DNA of 64,000 bases from Microbacterium oleivorans (GCF_023715745.1 NZ_JAMBOV010000005.1:186001-250000); one strand, 5' to 3'. Positions 34,184 to 44,572 are shown, numbered from the stretch's first letter. Program-made: numbers and translations. Notes: generated by a model not told the origin, from the sequence alone.

Positions 34184-35110
34184 GTGGGCGCCCCGCGCCT
34201 GTGGGTGATCGTCGGGGCGACCGGCACCGGCAAGACCTCCCTCTCGCTCGATCTCGCGGAGCAGCTGACGCGTCGCGGGCGGCGAGCCGAGATCGTCAAC
34301 GGCGACGCCATGCAGCTGTACCGGGGGATGGACATCGGGACGGCGAAGCTCCCGGTGTCGGAGCGTCGCGGCATCCCGCACCATCTCTTCGACGAGTTCG
34401 AGGTGACGGAGGACGTCGCGGTCGCCGTGTACCAGGAGCGTGCGCGGACGGCGATCCGCGGGATCTTCGACCGTGGCGGCGATGCGATCCTCGTCGGCGG
34501 CTCCGGTCTCTACGTCTCGAGCGTCGTCTTCGACTTCCGTTTCCCGCCTCGAGACCCGGCCCTGCGCGCCCGCCTCGAGACCGATCTGAGCGAACAGGGA
34601 GCCGACGCGATGATCGAGCGCATCCGCGAGGTCGACCCGGGGTCCGCCGACCGACTGGACCCGCGCAACGGTCGGCGCATCGTCCGCGCCCTCGAGGTGC
34701 TCCTCCAGGGCGCTGAGACGCACGGGGCCGCGCTTCCGGACGCGCCAGTCCTGTGGCATCCCGACACCACGATCGTGGGCGTGCACCTCGACCGCGCGGC
34801 GCTCGTCGAGCGGCTCGACGAGCGGGTACGGGGGATGTGGAGCGGCGGCCTGCTCGCCGAGGTGGAATCCCTCCGCGCCGGAGGACTCGAGGCGGGCCCG
34901 ACCGCCCCGCGGGCGATCGGATACGCACAGGCTCTCGCGCAGCTGGCCGGTCGCATGACGGAGGACGAGGCGGTGGCCGAGACGCAGGCGCTCACGCGCC
35001 GGTACGCCCGCCGTCAGGTGTCGTGGTTCCGCCGCTACCCAGACCTCCTGTGGGTGGATGCCGGGACGCCCGCCGCACGCGTCATCGACGAGGCGCGGGA
35101 CCGCTCCTGA
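34184..35110 (+). CDS. miaA: tRNA dimethylallyltransferase
   Basis: 308 residues from GTG 34184. P-loop GATGTGKT at 11-18, NGDAMQLYRGMDIGTAKL with the catalytic Asp, LVGGSGLYVSSV, DPRNGRRIVRALEV, and ARRQVSWFRRYP at the end. It puts the isopentenyl group on A37 of tRNAs reading U-starting codons, making the substrate of MiaB. Follows miaB closely. Confidence 0.97.
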   Translation: MGAPRLWVIVGATGTGKTSLSLDLAEQLTRRGRRAEIVNGDAMQLYRGMDIGTAKLPVSERRGIPHHLFDEFEVTEDVAVAVYQERARTAIRGIFDRGGDAILVGGSGLYVSSVVFDFRFPPRDPALRARLETDLSEQGADAMIERIREVDPGSADRLDPRNGRRIVRALEVLLQGAETHGAALPDAPVLWHPDTTIVGVHLDRAALVERLDERVRGMWSGGLLAEVESLRAGGLEAGPTAPRAIGYAQALAQLAGRMTEDEAVAETQALTRRYARRQVSWFRRYPDLLWVDAGTPAARVIDEARDRS

Positions 35111-35136
35111 CCGGAGGCCGCGCAGCCGTCCGCGCC

Positions 35137-35142
35137 TAGACT
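35137..35142 (+). promoter_or_regulatory. -10 element of dapF
   Basis: TAGACT, six bases before the GTG start. Confidence 0.5.
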
Positions 35143-35148
35143 GGACGG

Positions 35149-36015
35149 GTGTCGACGATCGCATTCACGAAGGGCCACGGGACGGGCAACGACTTCGTCG
35201 TGGTCGCCGATCCCGACGGTGAGCTGCACCTGACGGGCGAGCAGGTCGCTGCTCTCACCGATCGCCGCTTCGGCATCGGTGGCGACGGCCTGCTGCGTGT
35301 GGTCCGCTCCGCGGCGATCGATGCGGGCGCCCAGACGCCCGATGCCGACTGGTTCATGGACTACCGCAACGCCGACGGATCCATCGCCGAGATGTGCGGC
35401 AACGGGGTCCGCGTCTTCGTGAAGTACCTGCTCAGCGCCGGGTTCGCGACGCTCGCCCCCGGCGAGACGCTCCGCATCGGCACCCGCGCCGGGACGAAGA
35501 CGGTCACTCTCGCCGACAACGGGTTCGAGGTCGACCTCGGGCTCTGGCGCCCGACCGCGGACGAGGTGCTCGTGCGCGCCCGCGGGCTGAAGGTCGCCCG
35601 GCCCGGGCTCGGCATCGACGTCGGCAACCCGCACGTCGTCGTCGCCCTCTCGAGCGAGGACGAGCTCGCCGGCCTCGATCTCTCCGTGCAGCCTCTTCTC
35701 GACCCCGTGCCGACGGCCGGTGCGAACGTCGAGTTCGTCGTCCCCGAGGAGCCCCTGGTCACCGACGGAGTGGGCGCGATCCGGATGCGCGTGTTCGAGC
35801 GCGGTGTGGGCGAAACCCTGTCGTGCGGAACGGGCGTCGCGGCATCCGCGCTCGCCGTCCGTCACTGGGCCGGTGCCGGCGCACCCGACCGCTGGACCGT
35901 CGACGTGCCGGGTGGTCGCCTGGGAGTCCGGGTGGTCCGGACGGATGTCGGCGAGCGGGTCCTCCTGTCGGGCCCGGCATCCCTCGTCTTCTCCGGCGAG
36001 ATCTCCCTCGCCTGA
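35149..36015 (+). CDS. dapF: diaminopimelate epimerase
   Basis: 288 residues. The two catalytic cysteines are visible: Cys83 in [16 protein letters not shown] and Cys226 in [28 protein letters not shown] at the N-terminus is also diagnostic. Interconverts LL- and meso-DAP, for lysine and possibly cell wall. With dapA and dapB in this window, the pathway is spread over three loci. The GTG start lies six bases after a -10 box. Confidence 0.97.
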   Translation: MSTIAFTKGHGTGNDFVVVADPDGELHLTGEQVAALTDRRFGIGGDGLLRVVRSAAIDAGAQTPDADWFMDYRNADGSIAEMCGNGVRVFVKYLLSAGFATLAPGETLRIGTRAGTKTVTLADNGFEVDLGLWRPTADEVLVRARGLKVARPGLGIDVGNPHVVVALSSEDELAGLDLSVQPLLDPVPTAGANVEFVVPEEPLVTDGVGAIRMRVFERGVGETLSCGTGVAASALAVRHWAGAGAPDRWTVDVPGGRLGVRVVRTDVGERVLLSGPASLVFSGEISLA

Positions 36016-36033
36016 CGCGGCCGGGGCGTCAGG
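36011..36033 (+). terminator. bidirectional hairpin between dapF and the methyltransferase
   Basis: CCTGACG/CGTCAGG stem (36011-36017 with 36027-36033). The stop codons of both convergent genes lie inside the two arms. Confidence 0.5.
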
Positions 36034-36670
36034 GGAGCGGGATGGTCCCCGTCGCAGGGGAGCCGTGCCGCCGCACCTTCAGCACCCGGAAGCCGCGTCC
36101 CGTCGCCGCACGCGTGACCGAGTAGCCGCGGTCGAGCGAGGCTGCGAGCCAGCGTTGCAGCGAGTCGGAGCCGAGGTTGCGCTGCACGACCAGCCAGGCG
36201 TCGCTCCGCTCGGACAGCCGCGGGATCCAGGTCTCGAGCAGTCCGTGCAGCACGTCCTTGCCCACCCGGATCGGCGGATTGGACCGGATCGTGCGGAAGG
36301 AGATGTCCGCCGGAACATCTTCGGGCAGCACGGCGTTGACATTGGTGACGCCCAATTCGGCTGCATTGCGGCGGACGAGGTCGAGGGCTCGCTCGTTGAC
36401 GTCGACGGCCCAGACCGTTGCGTGAGGGGAGTCGAGCGCGAGTGAGAGCGCGATCGGACCCCAGCCGCATCCGAGGTCCAGCAGATGACCGCCGGGCGGC
36501 GGCGGGGGAGTGTTGGCCAGCAGCACTGCCGTCCCGCCGTCGACGTGGTCGGGACTGAACACCCCGCCCGCCGTCGTCACCTCGACGTCGCGACCGGCGA
36601 GGGACACACGGATGCGGCGGAAGTTCTCAGAGCTGGACGGGGACGCGCTGAAGTAATGGTCGCTCCCCAT
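36029..36670 (-). CDS. class I SAM-dependent methyltransferase, RsmC-like
   Basis: 213 residues. SAM-binding LLDLGCGWGPIALSLA and the adenine/guanine N-methyltransferase motif SNPPIRVGKD (NPPY-like) mark it as the small MTS/RsmC family that methylates guanine N2 in rRNA. Shorter than E. coli RsmC because the N-terminal pseudo-domain is absent. Convergent with dapF, divergent from hflX. TACGCT lies six bases before its ATG. Confidence 0.87.
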   Translation of the reverse strand: MGSDHYFSASPSSSENFRRIRVSLAGRDVEVTTAGGVFSPDHVDGGTAVLLANTPPPPPGGHLLDLGCGWGPIALSLALDSPHATVWAVDVNERALDLVRRNAAELGVTNVNAVLPEDVPADISFRTIRSNPPIRVGKDVLHGLLETWIPRLSERSDAWLVVQRNLGSDSLQRWLAASLDRGYSVTRAATGRGFRVLKVRRHGSPATGTIPLP

Positions 36671-36676
36671 GCGACG

Positions 36677-36682
36677 AGCGTA
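36677..36682 (-). promoter_or_regulatory. -10 element of the methyltransferase gene
   Basis: TACGCT on the minus strand, six bases before the ATG. Confidence 0.4.
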
Positions 36683-36748
36683 GCGGAGGCGGTCCGCAGC
36701 GCGGGAAGCTAGAGTTCACGGATGGCCGCGAGGCCGCGAAAGGATCAC

Positions 36749-38263
36749 ATGACAGACACCACCACCCCTGCCACGACGGACGAACCGGTGGATCCGGTCG
36801 ACCGCGTGCTCGCGCGCGCTGAAGCGCGTTCGGGGGTGCGCGTGTTCGGCGCCGCACAGGCGTTGCAGGACGAGAGCACCGTCGCCTACGGCGACACCGA
36901 CGGCGAGCAGTGGGACCGCGAGGAGCGTGCTGCGCTGCGCCGCGTGCCGGGTCTCTCCACCGAGCTCGAGGACGTCACCGAGGTCGAGTACCGGCAGCTG
37001 CGCCTGGAGAACGTCGTCCTGGTGGGCGTCTACCCGCAGGGGTCGACGGAGGATGCCGAGAACTCGCTGCGCGAGCTCGCCGCACTCGCCGAGACCGCCG
37101 GCGCCGTCGTCCTGGACGGTGTGCTGCAGCGCCGCCCGCACCCCGACCCGGCGACCTACATCGGTCGCGGCAAGGCCGCCGAGCTGCGCGACCTCGTCGT
37201 CGCCGTCGGCGCGGACACCGTCATCGCCGACACCGAGCTCGCCCCCAGCCAGCGGCGTGCCCTCGAGGACGTCGTCAAGGTCAAGGTGATCGACCGCACC
37301 ACTGTCATCCTCGACATCTTCAGCCAGCATGCGAAGAGCCGTGAGGGCAAAGCGCAGGTCGAGCTCGCACAGCTCGAGTACCTGCTGCCGCGCCTGCGCG
37401 GGTGGGGTGACTCGATGAGCCGCCAGGCCGGTGGTCAGGTCGGTGCCGGTGGCGCGGGAATGGGCTCCCGAGGTCCGGGTGAGACCAAGATCGAGCTCGA
37501 CCGCCGCCGCATCCGCACCCGGATGGCGATGCTCCGGCGCCAGATCCGCGACTTCGCACCCGCCCGCGACGCGAAGCGGGCCGAGCGCAAGCGCAACACG
37601 ATCCCCTCGGTGGCGATCGCCGGGTACACCAACGCCGGCAAGTCGAGCCTGCTCAACAAGCTGACGAGCGCGGGTGTCCTCGTGGAGAACGCGCTGTTCG
37701 CGACGCTGGATGCCACGGTCCGCCGTGCCCAGGCCGCGGACGGGCGGGTCTACACGCTGACCGACACGGTCGGGTTCGTGCGCAACCTCCCGCACCAGCT
37801 CGTCGAGGCGTTCCGCTCGACGCTCGAGGAGGTCGGCGACGCCGACGTCATCGTCCACGTCGTGGACGGGTCCCACCCCGACCCCGCGGCGCAGCTCGCG
37901 ACCGTCCGTGACGTCATGGGTGACGTCGGTGCGCGCTCGACGAACGAGATCGTGGTGTTCAACAAGGCTGACCTCATCGATCCCGACACGCGCCTGGTGC
38001 TTCGCGGGCTCGAGCCGAAGGCGCACTTCGTCTCGTCACGCACCGGCGAGGGGATCGCTGAGCTCCGCGCCACGATCGAGGACGCCCTCCCGTTGCCGGC
38101 GGTCGAGGTCCACGCCCTCGTGCCCTACGACCGGGGCGACCTCGTCAGCGCGGTCCACGAGTCCGGTCACATCCTCTCCACGCGTCACGAGGAGGGTGGC
38201 ACCGCCGTGCACGCCCACGTGTCCGAGCGGCTGGCGGCGGAACTGGCGCCCTTCACCCGATGA
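36749..38263 (+). CDS. hflX: GTPase HflX
   Basis: 504 residues from ATG 36749, preferred over an in-frame ATG at 36722 because GAAAGGA precedes it. HflX N-terminal domain (YPQGSTEDAENSL, ATYIGRGKAAELRDLV), GTP-binding N-loop, then the G domain with G1 GYTNAGKSS, G3 DTVGFVRNLPHQLVEAFRST and G4 FNKADL. Binds ribosomes and rescues or splits stalled 70S. The gene is divergent from the methyltransferase. Confidence 0.96.
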   Translation: MTDTTTPATTDEPVDPVDRVLARAEARSGVRVFGAAQALQDESTVAYGDTDGEQWDREERAALRRVPGLSTELEDVTEVEYRQLRLENVVLVGVYPQGSTEDAENSLRELAALAETAGAVVLDGVLQRRPHPDPATYIGRGKAAELRDLVVAVGADTVIADTELAPSQRRALEDVVKVKVIDRTTVILDIFSQHAKSREGKAQVELAQLEYLLPRLRGWGDSMSRQAGGQVGAGGAGMGSRGPGETKIELDRRRIRTRMAMLRRQIRDFAPARDAKRAERKRNTIPSVAIAGYTNAGKSSLLNKLTSAGVLVENALFATLDATVRRAQAADGRVYTLTDTVGFVRNLPHQLVEAFRSTLEEVGDADVIVHVVDGSHPDPAAQLATVRDVMGDVGARSTNEIVVFNKADLIDPDTRLVLRGLEPKAHFVSSRTGEGIAELRATIEDALPLPAVEVHALVPYDRGDLVSAVHESGHILSTRHEEGGTAVHAHVSERLAAELAPFTR

Positions 38264-38275
38264 CGGTCCGGGCGG

Positions 38276-40165
38276 TCACGCGAGCGTGATCGCCGGGACG
38301 CCCGGCGTCTCGAACCCGAACGCCTGGCCGAGGAAGGCGAGCTCGGACTCCAGCGCGTGGACGACGGTCTCCGCGCGCCGGAACCCGTGTCCCTCACCGT
38401 CGTACAGCACGTAGGCGTGAGGCACGCCCTTCCCCGCCAGCGCATCGCGGATCGCCTCCGCCTGCGACGGCGGCACGACGGCGTCCTCCGCGCCCTGCAG
38501 GAGGAGGACGGGAACGCGGAAGCGGTCGGTGTGACTGAGCGGTGACCGCTCCCGGTACAGCGCCTCGGCGTCCGGCAGGGGACCGATCAGCCCGTCGAGG
38601 TAACGCGCCTCGAAGTCGTGGGTGTCGGTCGCGAGCAGCCGCGCGTCGCCCACCCCGTAGCGCGAGATCCCCGCCGAGAACACGTCGGCGCCGACGAGTG
38701 CCGCGAGGACCGTCCAGCCACCGGCCGAGCCTCCGGCGATCGCGATGCGGGCGGCATCCGCTCGTCTCTCCGCGGCGAGACCGGATGCCGCGGCCGCGAC
38801 GTCGTCGCGGTCGACGATGCCCCATTGCCCCCGGAGGCGCTCACGATAGGCGCGCCCGTAGCCGGTCGAGCCGCCGTAGTTGACCTCGAGGACGCCGATG
38901 CCGCGGCTCGTGAAGAACGTGATCCGGCTGTCGGCGACACCGCCCACGTGCGCGGTCGGACCGCCGTGCACCAGGACGAGGTAGGGCGGCAGTTCGCCCT
39001 CCGGTGCCGAGAAGAAGGGGTTGGTGGGCGGATGGTCGAACGCGTGGACCTCGCCGTGCGGTCCGGGGACCGTCAGGCGGCGTACGGCGGGGATCCACTC
39101 GTCGCCGAGGCCGGAGCGCGTTCCGCGGACGAGAGAGACGGTCCCGTCCTCGCCGATCTCCCAGATGCCGGTGATTCCGGGGCCCGTCCCCGAGACCAGC
39201 GTGCGTGAGTCCGCGACGTCCTCGACGACGACGCGGGACCGGGCCGGCACATCGACGAGGGCGACCGCACCGTCCGCGTCGATCCGGACGACCTCGTCCG
39301 CGCCGTTCGTCCGGACCGCGACGGTCCCGCCGTCGGCGAGCGGCGCGTACCACCGCGTGCCCAGCACCCACAGTCCGCCGCCTGTATCGGCATCTGCGGG
39401 GGCCAGCGCGAGTGACCCGGCCGCGTCCTTCTGCCGGAGGTTCCAGCGTCCCGTCGGCTCGTCGAGGTAGACGAGACGACCCGCGGCGTCCCACTCCGGC
39501 TGCAGGGCGGACGTCTCGCCGGAGGTCACCGTCTCCCACCCCGACACGACACCGTCGTGGACGTCGCCGACGCGGATCTCCGTGCGGTCCCAGGGCATGT
39601 CGGGGTGGTTCCAGGACACCCATGCGAGCCGCCGCCCATCGGGGGACAGTGCGGGCTGGGCGAGGAAGTCGCTGCCGGCGACGAGCTCGCGCGGGCCGGC
39701 ACCGTCGAGCGGGATCGCGACGAGGGACCGACGAGGAACGGGGCGGCCGTCATGAACCTCGCGCACCGCCAGGAGGGTGCCCGCCTGCCAGCGGAGACCA
39801 CCGTGGCGAGCGCGGTCGTCGACCGGGGTGAGCGGTACCGGGTCGTCCCCCGGACGCAGCATCCAGACGCGCTGGTCCGTCTTCTCGACGAAGAACAGTC
39901 GGCCGTCATCCGCCGCGGTCCACGATCCCCCGCCGTACTCGTGCACCCGGGATCCCGCATTCCACGGCGCGGGTAGGACGTCGACGGTGGTGCCGTCGGC
40001 GGCCACCCGGCGCACGGCGGTCCGTCCGCCCTCATCGGGCAGGGACTCGCCCCACCAGATCTCGTCTCCCACGAACCGGGCGCCGTCATAGCGGGCGGCA
40101 GTCGCCGAGGCGTCGGCGGCGGACAGGGGCGAGATCCAGGAACCGTAGGGAGCGATCGTCGTCAT
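38276..40165 (-). CDS. S9 family peptidase (prolyl oligopeptidase-like)
   Basis: 629 residues. N-terminal beta-propeller part (about 1-370, repeated blade patterns such as LSPDGRRLAWVSWNHPDMPWD) and a C-terminal alpha/beta hydrolase with nucleophile Ser480 in IAGGSAGGW, Asp in LLLQGAEDAVVPP and His in YDGEGHGFR. No signal peptide, so probably cytosolic dipeptidyl aminopeptidase/acylaminoacyl peptidase. TACCGT lies six bases before its ATG. Confidence 0.93.
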   Translation of the reverse strand: MTTIAPYGSWISPLSAADASATAARYDGARFVGDEIWWGESLPDEGGRTAVRRVAADGTTVDVLPAPWNAGSRVHEYGGGSWTAADDGRLFFVEKTDQRVWMLRPGDDPVPLTPVDDRARHGGLRWQAGTLLAVREVHDGRPVPRRSLVAIPLDGAGPRELVAGSDFLAQPALSPDGRRLAWVSWNHPDMPWDRTEIRVGDVHDGVVSGWETVTSGETSALQPEWDAAGRLVYLDEPTGRWNLRQKDAAGSLALAPADADTGGGLWVLGTRWYAPLADGGTVAVRTNGADEVVRIDADGAVALVDVPARSRVVVEDVADSRTLVSGTGPGITGIWEIGEDGTVSLVRGTRSGLGDEWIPAVRRLTVPGPHGEVHAFDHPPTNPFFSAPEGELPPYLVLVHGGPTAHVGGVADSRITFFTSRGIGVLEVNYGGSTGYGRAYRERLRGQWGIVDRDDVAAAASGLAAERRADAARIAIAGGSAGGWTVLAALVGADVFSAGISRYGVGDARLLATDTHDFEARYLDGLIGPLPDAEALYRERSPLSHTDRFRVPVLLLQGAEDAVVPPSQAEAIRDALAGKGVPHAYVLYDGEGHGFRRAETVVHALESELAFLGQAFGFETPGVPAITLA

Positions 40166-40171
40166 GGCTCC

Positions 40172-40177
40172 ACGGTA
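40172..40177 (-). promoter_or_regulatory. -10 element of the S9 peptidase gene
   Basis: TACCGT on the minus strand, six bases before the ATG. Confidence 0.4.
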
Positions 40178-40227
40178 CGCGGCGGGGTCGAGCGAAACCC
40201 GGCGTCACATGCGTGTGCCGGATCGGA

Positions 40228-40376
40228 GCCGCGTGGCACCATGAGGGCATCACCAGCGGCCCGGCGAACCCGGGCCCGGAGCGACAGCCGAGCCCGGCAC
40301 CCGCCCGCGATGTCCCCGCACCTGTGCGTGCGGTCCGCGGCCGCCAGGCCTTCCGATCCGTCTCCGGAGCACCGCC
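40228..40376 (+). promoter_or_regulatory. structured leader of metF-metE
   Basis: No gene between the S9 peptidase start and metF. A strong hairpin GGCCCGG-CGAAC-CCGGGCC lies at about 40257-40275, preceded by ATGAGGGC and CCAGC. The order ATGAG, CAGC, CCGGC, AACC recalls the SAM-IV/SAM-I riboswitch core, but the match is loose. A regulatory role in methionine control is a guess from position. Confidence 0.3.
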
Positions 40377-41333
40377 ATGTCGATCATCCAGCCCCCGTCG
40401 TTCACGACGGTGCCGGTCTCGTTCGAGGTCTATCCGCCGCGCACCGACGCGTCCTACGCCGCCCTGTACGAGACGATCGACCGGCTGGCGGCGATCGACC
40501 CCGCATTCATCTCCGTCACCTACGGCGCCGGCGGCTCGGAGCGGAGTCGCTCCCTCGAGGTCCTCACGCACATCCTCCGCAAGACCCGCGTCGAGCCGCT
40601 GGCCCACCTGACCTGCATCGGCAGCTCGTACGCCGAGGCGGCCTCCCTGATCAAAGAGTTCCTCGACGCCGGCATCCGGTCCTTCCTCGCCCTGCGAGGC
40701 GATCCGCCGGCAGGTGTCGAGGGGGATGCGGCGGCGCTCGGCGACCTCGAGAGTGCGGCGCAGCTCGTGCAGCTGATCGACCGTGTCCAGGCGGAGACCT
40801 CCCCATACACGGAGGAGCCCATTCCCGGCGTGCCCGGGGCTGCGCGCGTCGAACCGCGGCGCCACGTCGACATCGCTGTCGCGGCCTTCCCGAACGGGCA
40901 CCCCCGCTCCCGGTACGCCGCCGAGCACATCGACGCCCTCCTCGCCAAGCAGGCCGCCGGTGCGACTCTCGCGATCACGCAGCTGTTCTTCCACGCCGAC
41001 GACTACCTCGCGTTCGTCGCGCGCGCCCGTGCCGCAGGGGTGGAGATCCCGATCCTGCCCGGCATCATGCCGATCACCTCGCCGTCTCGGCTGCGGCGTG
41101 TGATCGAGCTCACCGGTGAGCAGGTCCCCGGCGCCCTCGCCGTCGACCTCGACGTCGAACCCACCGCCGACGGGCGTCGCGAGATCGGTGTCGGCTACGC
41201 CGCCGAGCTCTGCCGGGCCGTTCTGGAGGGCGGTGCCCCCGGCATCCATCTCTACGCCTTCAACAACCACGACACCGTCCTCGCCACGCTGCGCGAGGCG
41301 GGCATCATCCCCGCGACAGAGGAGACCCCATGA
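40377..41333 (+). CDS. metF: methylenetetrahydrofolate reductase
   Basis: 318 residues. FAD-binding TIM barrel: [23 protein letters not shown] with the catalytic Glu, [36 protein letters not shown] and [11 protein letters not shown]. Produces 5-methyl-THF for methionine synthesis. Its stop overlaps the start of metE by ATGA, so methyl donor and acceptor enzymes are made together. Confidence 0.96.
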   Translation: MSIIQPPSFTTVPVSFEVYPPRTDASYAALYETIDRLAAIDPAFISVTYGAGGSERSRSLEVLTHILRKTRVEPLAHLTCIGSSYAEAASLIKEFLDAGIRSFLALRGDPPAGVEGDAAALGDLESAAQLVQLIDRVQAETSPYTEEPIPGVPGAARVEPRRHVDIAVAAFPNGHPRSRYAAEHIDALLAKQAAGATLAITQLFFHADDYLAFVARARAAGVEIPILPGIMPITSPSRLRRVIELTGEQVPGALAVDLDVEPTADGRREIGVGYAAELCRAVLEGGAPGIHLYAFNNHDTVLATLREAGIIPATEETP

Positions 41334-43654
41334 CCGCTTTCCCCGCCGGAACGATCCTCGGCTACCCCCGCATCGGCCGCCGCCGCGAGCTCAAGCGCGC
41401 CCTCGAGGCGCACTGGAGCGGCGCGCTCGACGAGGCGGGGCTCGAGGCCGCCGCCGCCGACCTCCGACGGAGCACGCGCGCGCGACTGGTGGAACTCGGT
41501 CTCGGCCGCGACGACTCGTCGATCCCTGAGACGTTCTCGTTCTACGACCAGGTCCTCGATGTCGCCGTCGCCGTGGGTGCGCTGCCCGAGCGGTTCGCCG
41601 ACTTCCGCGAGCCGGACGGCTCCGTGCCCCTGTCGGCGCTGTTCGCCGCCGCGCGGGGCGCCGGGGAGGCCGCACCCCTCGAGATGACCAAGTGGTTCGA
41701 CACGAACTATCACTACCTCGTACCCGAGATCGGCCCTGAGACGCGATTCGCCCTCTCGAGCGACCGGTTCGCGCGCCAGGTGGCCGAGGCGGCGGCCGAC
41801 GGTTACGTGACGCGTCCCGTGCTCGTCGGGCCGGTGACGTTCCTCGCGCTGGCCAAGGGGACGGATGCCGCCGGCCCGGGAGCGCGCCCTCTCGAGCGTC
41901 TCGACGACCTGCTGCCCGTGTACGTCGAGCTGCTGGCCGCGCTCCGAGCGGCCGGAGCGGAGTGGGTGCAGCTCGATGAGCCGGCGCTCGTGAGCCAGTC
42001 TCTCGGATACACCGACGAGGAGCTCGCGGCAGCTGCCGAGCGTGCGTTCTCCGTCCTGACGGCGGCGGTGGACCGACCCGCCGTGCTCGTCGCCGCCGGC
42101 TACGGCGAGCTCTCCGCACCGGCGTGGCGTGCGCTCGCCGCCTCGCGCGTGGAAGGTATCGCGATCGATCTCGGCCGAGGCGGCGTGCCCGCCGTGGTGC
42201 CCGGTCTGGCGGACACTGTCATCGTGGCGGGCGTCGTCGACGGTCGGAACGTCTGGCGAGGCGACCTCGCCGGCGCAGCGGACGCGCTCGACGCGGTCGC
42301 GGGCCTCGGCCCCTCGGCCGTCGCCGTCGGCACATCGACGTCGCTGCAGCACGTTCCGCACGACCTCGCGGACGAGCCCGACCTCGATCCCCGGCTGGTG
42401 TCGTGGCTCGCCTTCGCCGACCAGAAGGTCGCACAGGTGACGACCCTCGCGCGCGGTCTGCGAGAGGGTCGCGAGGCGATCGCGTCGGAAGTGGCGGCCG
42501 CGACCGCGGCCCTCGCCGATCGTCGGGCCGCGCCCGGCGTCCGCGACGGTGCGGTCCGTGACCGCGTGGGCGCGCTGACGGCGGCCGACCGGGCGCGGAC
42601 GCCGTTCGAGTCGCGCGCAGCGGTGCAGGACGCCGCGCTGGACCTGCCCCCGCTGCCGACGACGACGATCGGCTCGTTCCCGCAGACCGCCGAGATCCGA
42701 CGGGCCCGCGCCCGCGCCGGGCGGGGCGAGATCGACCAGAGCGCCTACGAGGCGTTCCTCCGGGAGGAGATCGCTCGCGTCATCGCCCTGCAGGAGGACA
42801 TCGGCATCGACGTCCTCGTGCACGGCGAGCCGGAGCGCAACGACATGGTGCAGTACTTCGCCGAGAACCTCGACGGATTCGCCGTCACGCGCAACGGCTG
42901 GGTGCAGTCCTACGGCTCCCGAGCGACGCGCCCGTCGATCCTGTGGGGCGACGTCGCACGTCCCGCGCCGATCACCGTCCCGTGGGCCGCGTACGCACAG
43001 TCGCTGACATCGGCGCCGGTCAAGGGGATGCTGACGGGTCCTGTCACGATCCTCGCCTGGTCGTTCGTCCGCGACGACCAGCCGCTCGGCGAGACGGCCG
43101 ATCAGGTGGCACTCGCCCTGCGTGACGAGATCGCGGACCTCGAACGCGCCGGGATCGGGATCGTCCAGGTCGACGAGCCGGCGTTGCGTGAGCTTCTGCC
43201 GCTGCGCATCGCGGAACAGGCGGCCTATCTTGACTGGTCGGTCGGCTCCTTCCGGCTCGCCACGGCCGGCGCTGCGGATCGGACTCAGATCCACACGCAC
43301 CTCTGCTACTCGGAGTTCGGTGTCGTGATCGACGCCATCGCCGCCCTCGACGCCGACGTGACCTCCATCGAGGCGGCGCGCAGCCGGGGCGAGGTGATCT
43401 CGGAGATCGCGGCATCCGGCTTCGATCACGGCATCGGACCCGGCGTCTACGACATCCACTCGCCCCGTGTGCCGACGGCCGAGGAGGTGTCCGCGCTTCT
43501 CGGACGCGCGGTCGACGAGTTGGACGTCCGGCGCCTGTGGGTCAATCCGGACTGCGGGTTGAAGACGCGCGGATACGACGAGACCGTCGCCTCCCTGCGC
43601 AACATCGTCACGGCTGCCCGCGCCGTACGCTCCGAGGTGAGCGCCGAGGTCTGA
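41330..43654 (+). CDS. metE: cobalamin-independent methionine synthase
   Basis: 774 residues, coupled to metF by ATGA. Two barrel halves; the C-terminal catalytic one has zinc ligands His657 and Cys659 in [10 protein letters not shown] and Cys742 in [26 protein letters not shown] and [16 protein letters not shown] bind the homocysteine and folate. Transfers the methyl group from 5-methyl-THF (polyglutamate) to homocysteine. Followed by a strong palindromic terminator shared with lexA. Confidence 0.97.
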   Translation: MTAFPAGTILGYPRIGRRRELKRALEAHWSGALDEAGLEAAAADLRRSTRARLVELGLGRDDSSIPETFSFYDQVLDVAVAVGALPERFADFREPDGSVPLSALFAAARGAGEAAPLEMTKWFDTNYHYLVPEIGPETRFALSSDRFARQVAEAAADGYVTRPVLVGPVTFLALAKGTDAAGPGARPLERLDDLLPVYVELLAALRAAGAEWVQLDEPALVSQSLGYTDEELAAAAERAFSVLTAAVDRPAVLVAAGYGELSAPAWRALAASRVEGIAIDLGRGGVPAVVPGLADTVIVAGVVDGRNVWRGDLAGAADALDAVAGLGPSAVAVGTSTSLQHVPHDLADEPDLDPRLVSWLAFADQKVAQVTTLARGLREGREAIASEVAAATAALADRRAAPGVRDGAVRDRVGALTAADRARTPFESRAAVQDAALDLPPLPTTTIGSFPQTAEIRRARARAGRGEIDQSAYEAFLREEIARVIALQEDIGIDVLVHGEPERNDMVQYFAENLDGFAVTRNGWVQSYGSRATRPSILWGDVARPAPITVPWAAYAQSLTSAPVKGMLTGPVTILAWSFVRDDQPLGETADQVALALRDEIADLERAGIGIVQVDEPALRELLPLRIAEQAAYLDWSVGSFRLATAGAADRTQIHTHLCYSEFGVVIDAIAALDADVTSIEAARSRGEVISEIAASGFDHGIGPGVYDIHSPRVPTAEEVSALLGRAVDELDVRRLWVNPDCGLKTRGYDETVASLRNIVTAARAVRSEVSAEV

Positions 43655-43661
43655 GTCCGGA

Positions 43662-43703
43662 ACGACGAGAGGGGGATGCCGCGCGGCATCCCCCTCTCGT
43701 CGT
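43662..43703. terminator. bidirectional terminator between metE and lexA
   Basis: A perfect 42-bp palindrome: the 21-base arm at 43662-43682 is the exact complement of 43683-43703 with no spacer. The arms contain runs GAGAGGGGGATGCC/GGCATCCCCCTCTC. It serves both convergent genes. Confidence 0.9.
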
Positions 43704-43712
43704 CGTGCGATG

Positions 43713-44378
43713 TCAGACGGCGCGCAGGACCGCCACGACCTTGCCGAGGACGACGGCGTCGTCGCCCAGGATCGGTTCGAACGCGGAGTTGCGGGGGAGC
43801 AGCCAGGTGTGGCCGTCCCGCTGGCGGAGGGTCTTCACCGTGGCCTCGCCGTCGAGCATGGCGGCGACGATCTCGCCGTTGTCGGCCGTGGCCTGCGACC
43901 GGACGACGACCCAGTCGCCGTCGCAGATGGCGGCGTCGATCATCGAATCGCCCGACACCTTCAGCATGAACAGCTCACCCTTGCCGACGAGCTGCCGGGG
44001 GAGCGGGAAGATCTCCTCGACCTGCTGGTCCGCGGTGATGGGGACGCCCGCCGCGATCCGGCCGACGAGGGGCACCATCGCCGCATCGCCCACGCTCGGC
44101 GCGGTGTCGGCGGGATTCTCGCCGGCTGCGCCGGGCAGATCGATCAGCACCTCCATCGCGCGCGTCTTCCCGGGATCGCGGCGGAGGTAGCCGCTCAGTT
44201 CCAGCTGGTTCAGCTGGTGGGTCACGCTCGACAGCGACTTGAGCCCGACGGCGTCGCCGATCTCGCGCATGCTCGGCGGGTAGCCGTACCGGCCGATGGA
44301 GCGCTGGATCACCTCGAGGATGGCGAGCTGCTTGTCGCTCAGGCTCTTGCGCCGGCGCGTCTGCGGCTTGTCGCTCAT
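43713..44378 (-). CDS. lexA: SOS repressor LexA
   Basis: 221 residues from ATG 44378, preceded by GAAAGGAACG. N-terminal winged HTH (about 11-75: [37 protein letters not shown]). Self-cleavage site Ala110-Gly111 in VGRIAAGVP; catalytic Ser145 (GDSM) and Lys182 are present. Represses SOS genes until RecA* promotes cleavage. Divergent from the LysM gene, sharing an SOS box. A longer frame upstream has no ribosome site. Confidence 0.97.
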   Translation of the reverse strand: MSDKPQTRRRKSLSDKQLAILEVIQRSIGRYGYPPSMREIGDAVGLKSLSSVTHQLNQLELSGYLRRDPGKTRAMEVLIDLPGAAGENPADTAPSVGDAAMVPLVGRIAAGVPITADQQVEEIFPLPRQLVGKGELFMLKVSGDSMIDAAICDGDWVVVRSQATADNGEIVAAMLDGEATVKTLRQRDGHTWLLPRNSAFEPILGDDAVVLGKVVAVLRAV

Positions 44379-44539
44379 GTCGTTCCTTTCGTCCCCCGAG
44401 GGTCCCGCCGGGAGCACTCGCCTTCGAATGTCGGAGGTTGGTGATGGGCTCTGGTCATCGAAACCGTATCCGGTCTCGATCGGATCGTCCCGCAGCCGAC
44501 CGCGTGTCGTCTTCGATCGATCTGCGGACAACCGAACCC

Positions 44540-44572
44540 TTGACAGTCTACGAATATCGAAGATAGATTCGG
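44540..44572 (+). promoter_or_regulatory. divergent lexA/LysM promoter with SOS box
   Basis: For the LysM gene: TTGACA (44540-44545), then TAGATT at 44564-44569. The LexA-like site TCGAAGATAGATTCGG (44557-44572) covers this -10. On the minus strand TAGACT (44545-44550) may serve lexA, so one LexA dimer would cover both promoters. The box departs from consensus in the inner bases. The 277-base gap shows nothing else clear. Confidence 0.65.

Noticed and set aside
20933..36015. The dapA-to-dapF block as an unusual biosynthetic cluster
   Set aside because: The order thyX/dapA/rnj/ftsK/pgsA/cinA/clgR/recA/recX/miaB/miaA/dapF/hflX is the ordinary conserved layout of actinobacterial chromosomes.
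44379..44531. Longer LexA start giving a 272-residue protein
   Set aside because: The extension ([15 protein letters not shown]...) has no similarity to LexA and no ribosome-binding site; ATG 44378 has GAAAGGAACG and the usual N-terminus.
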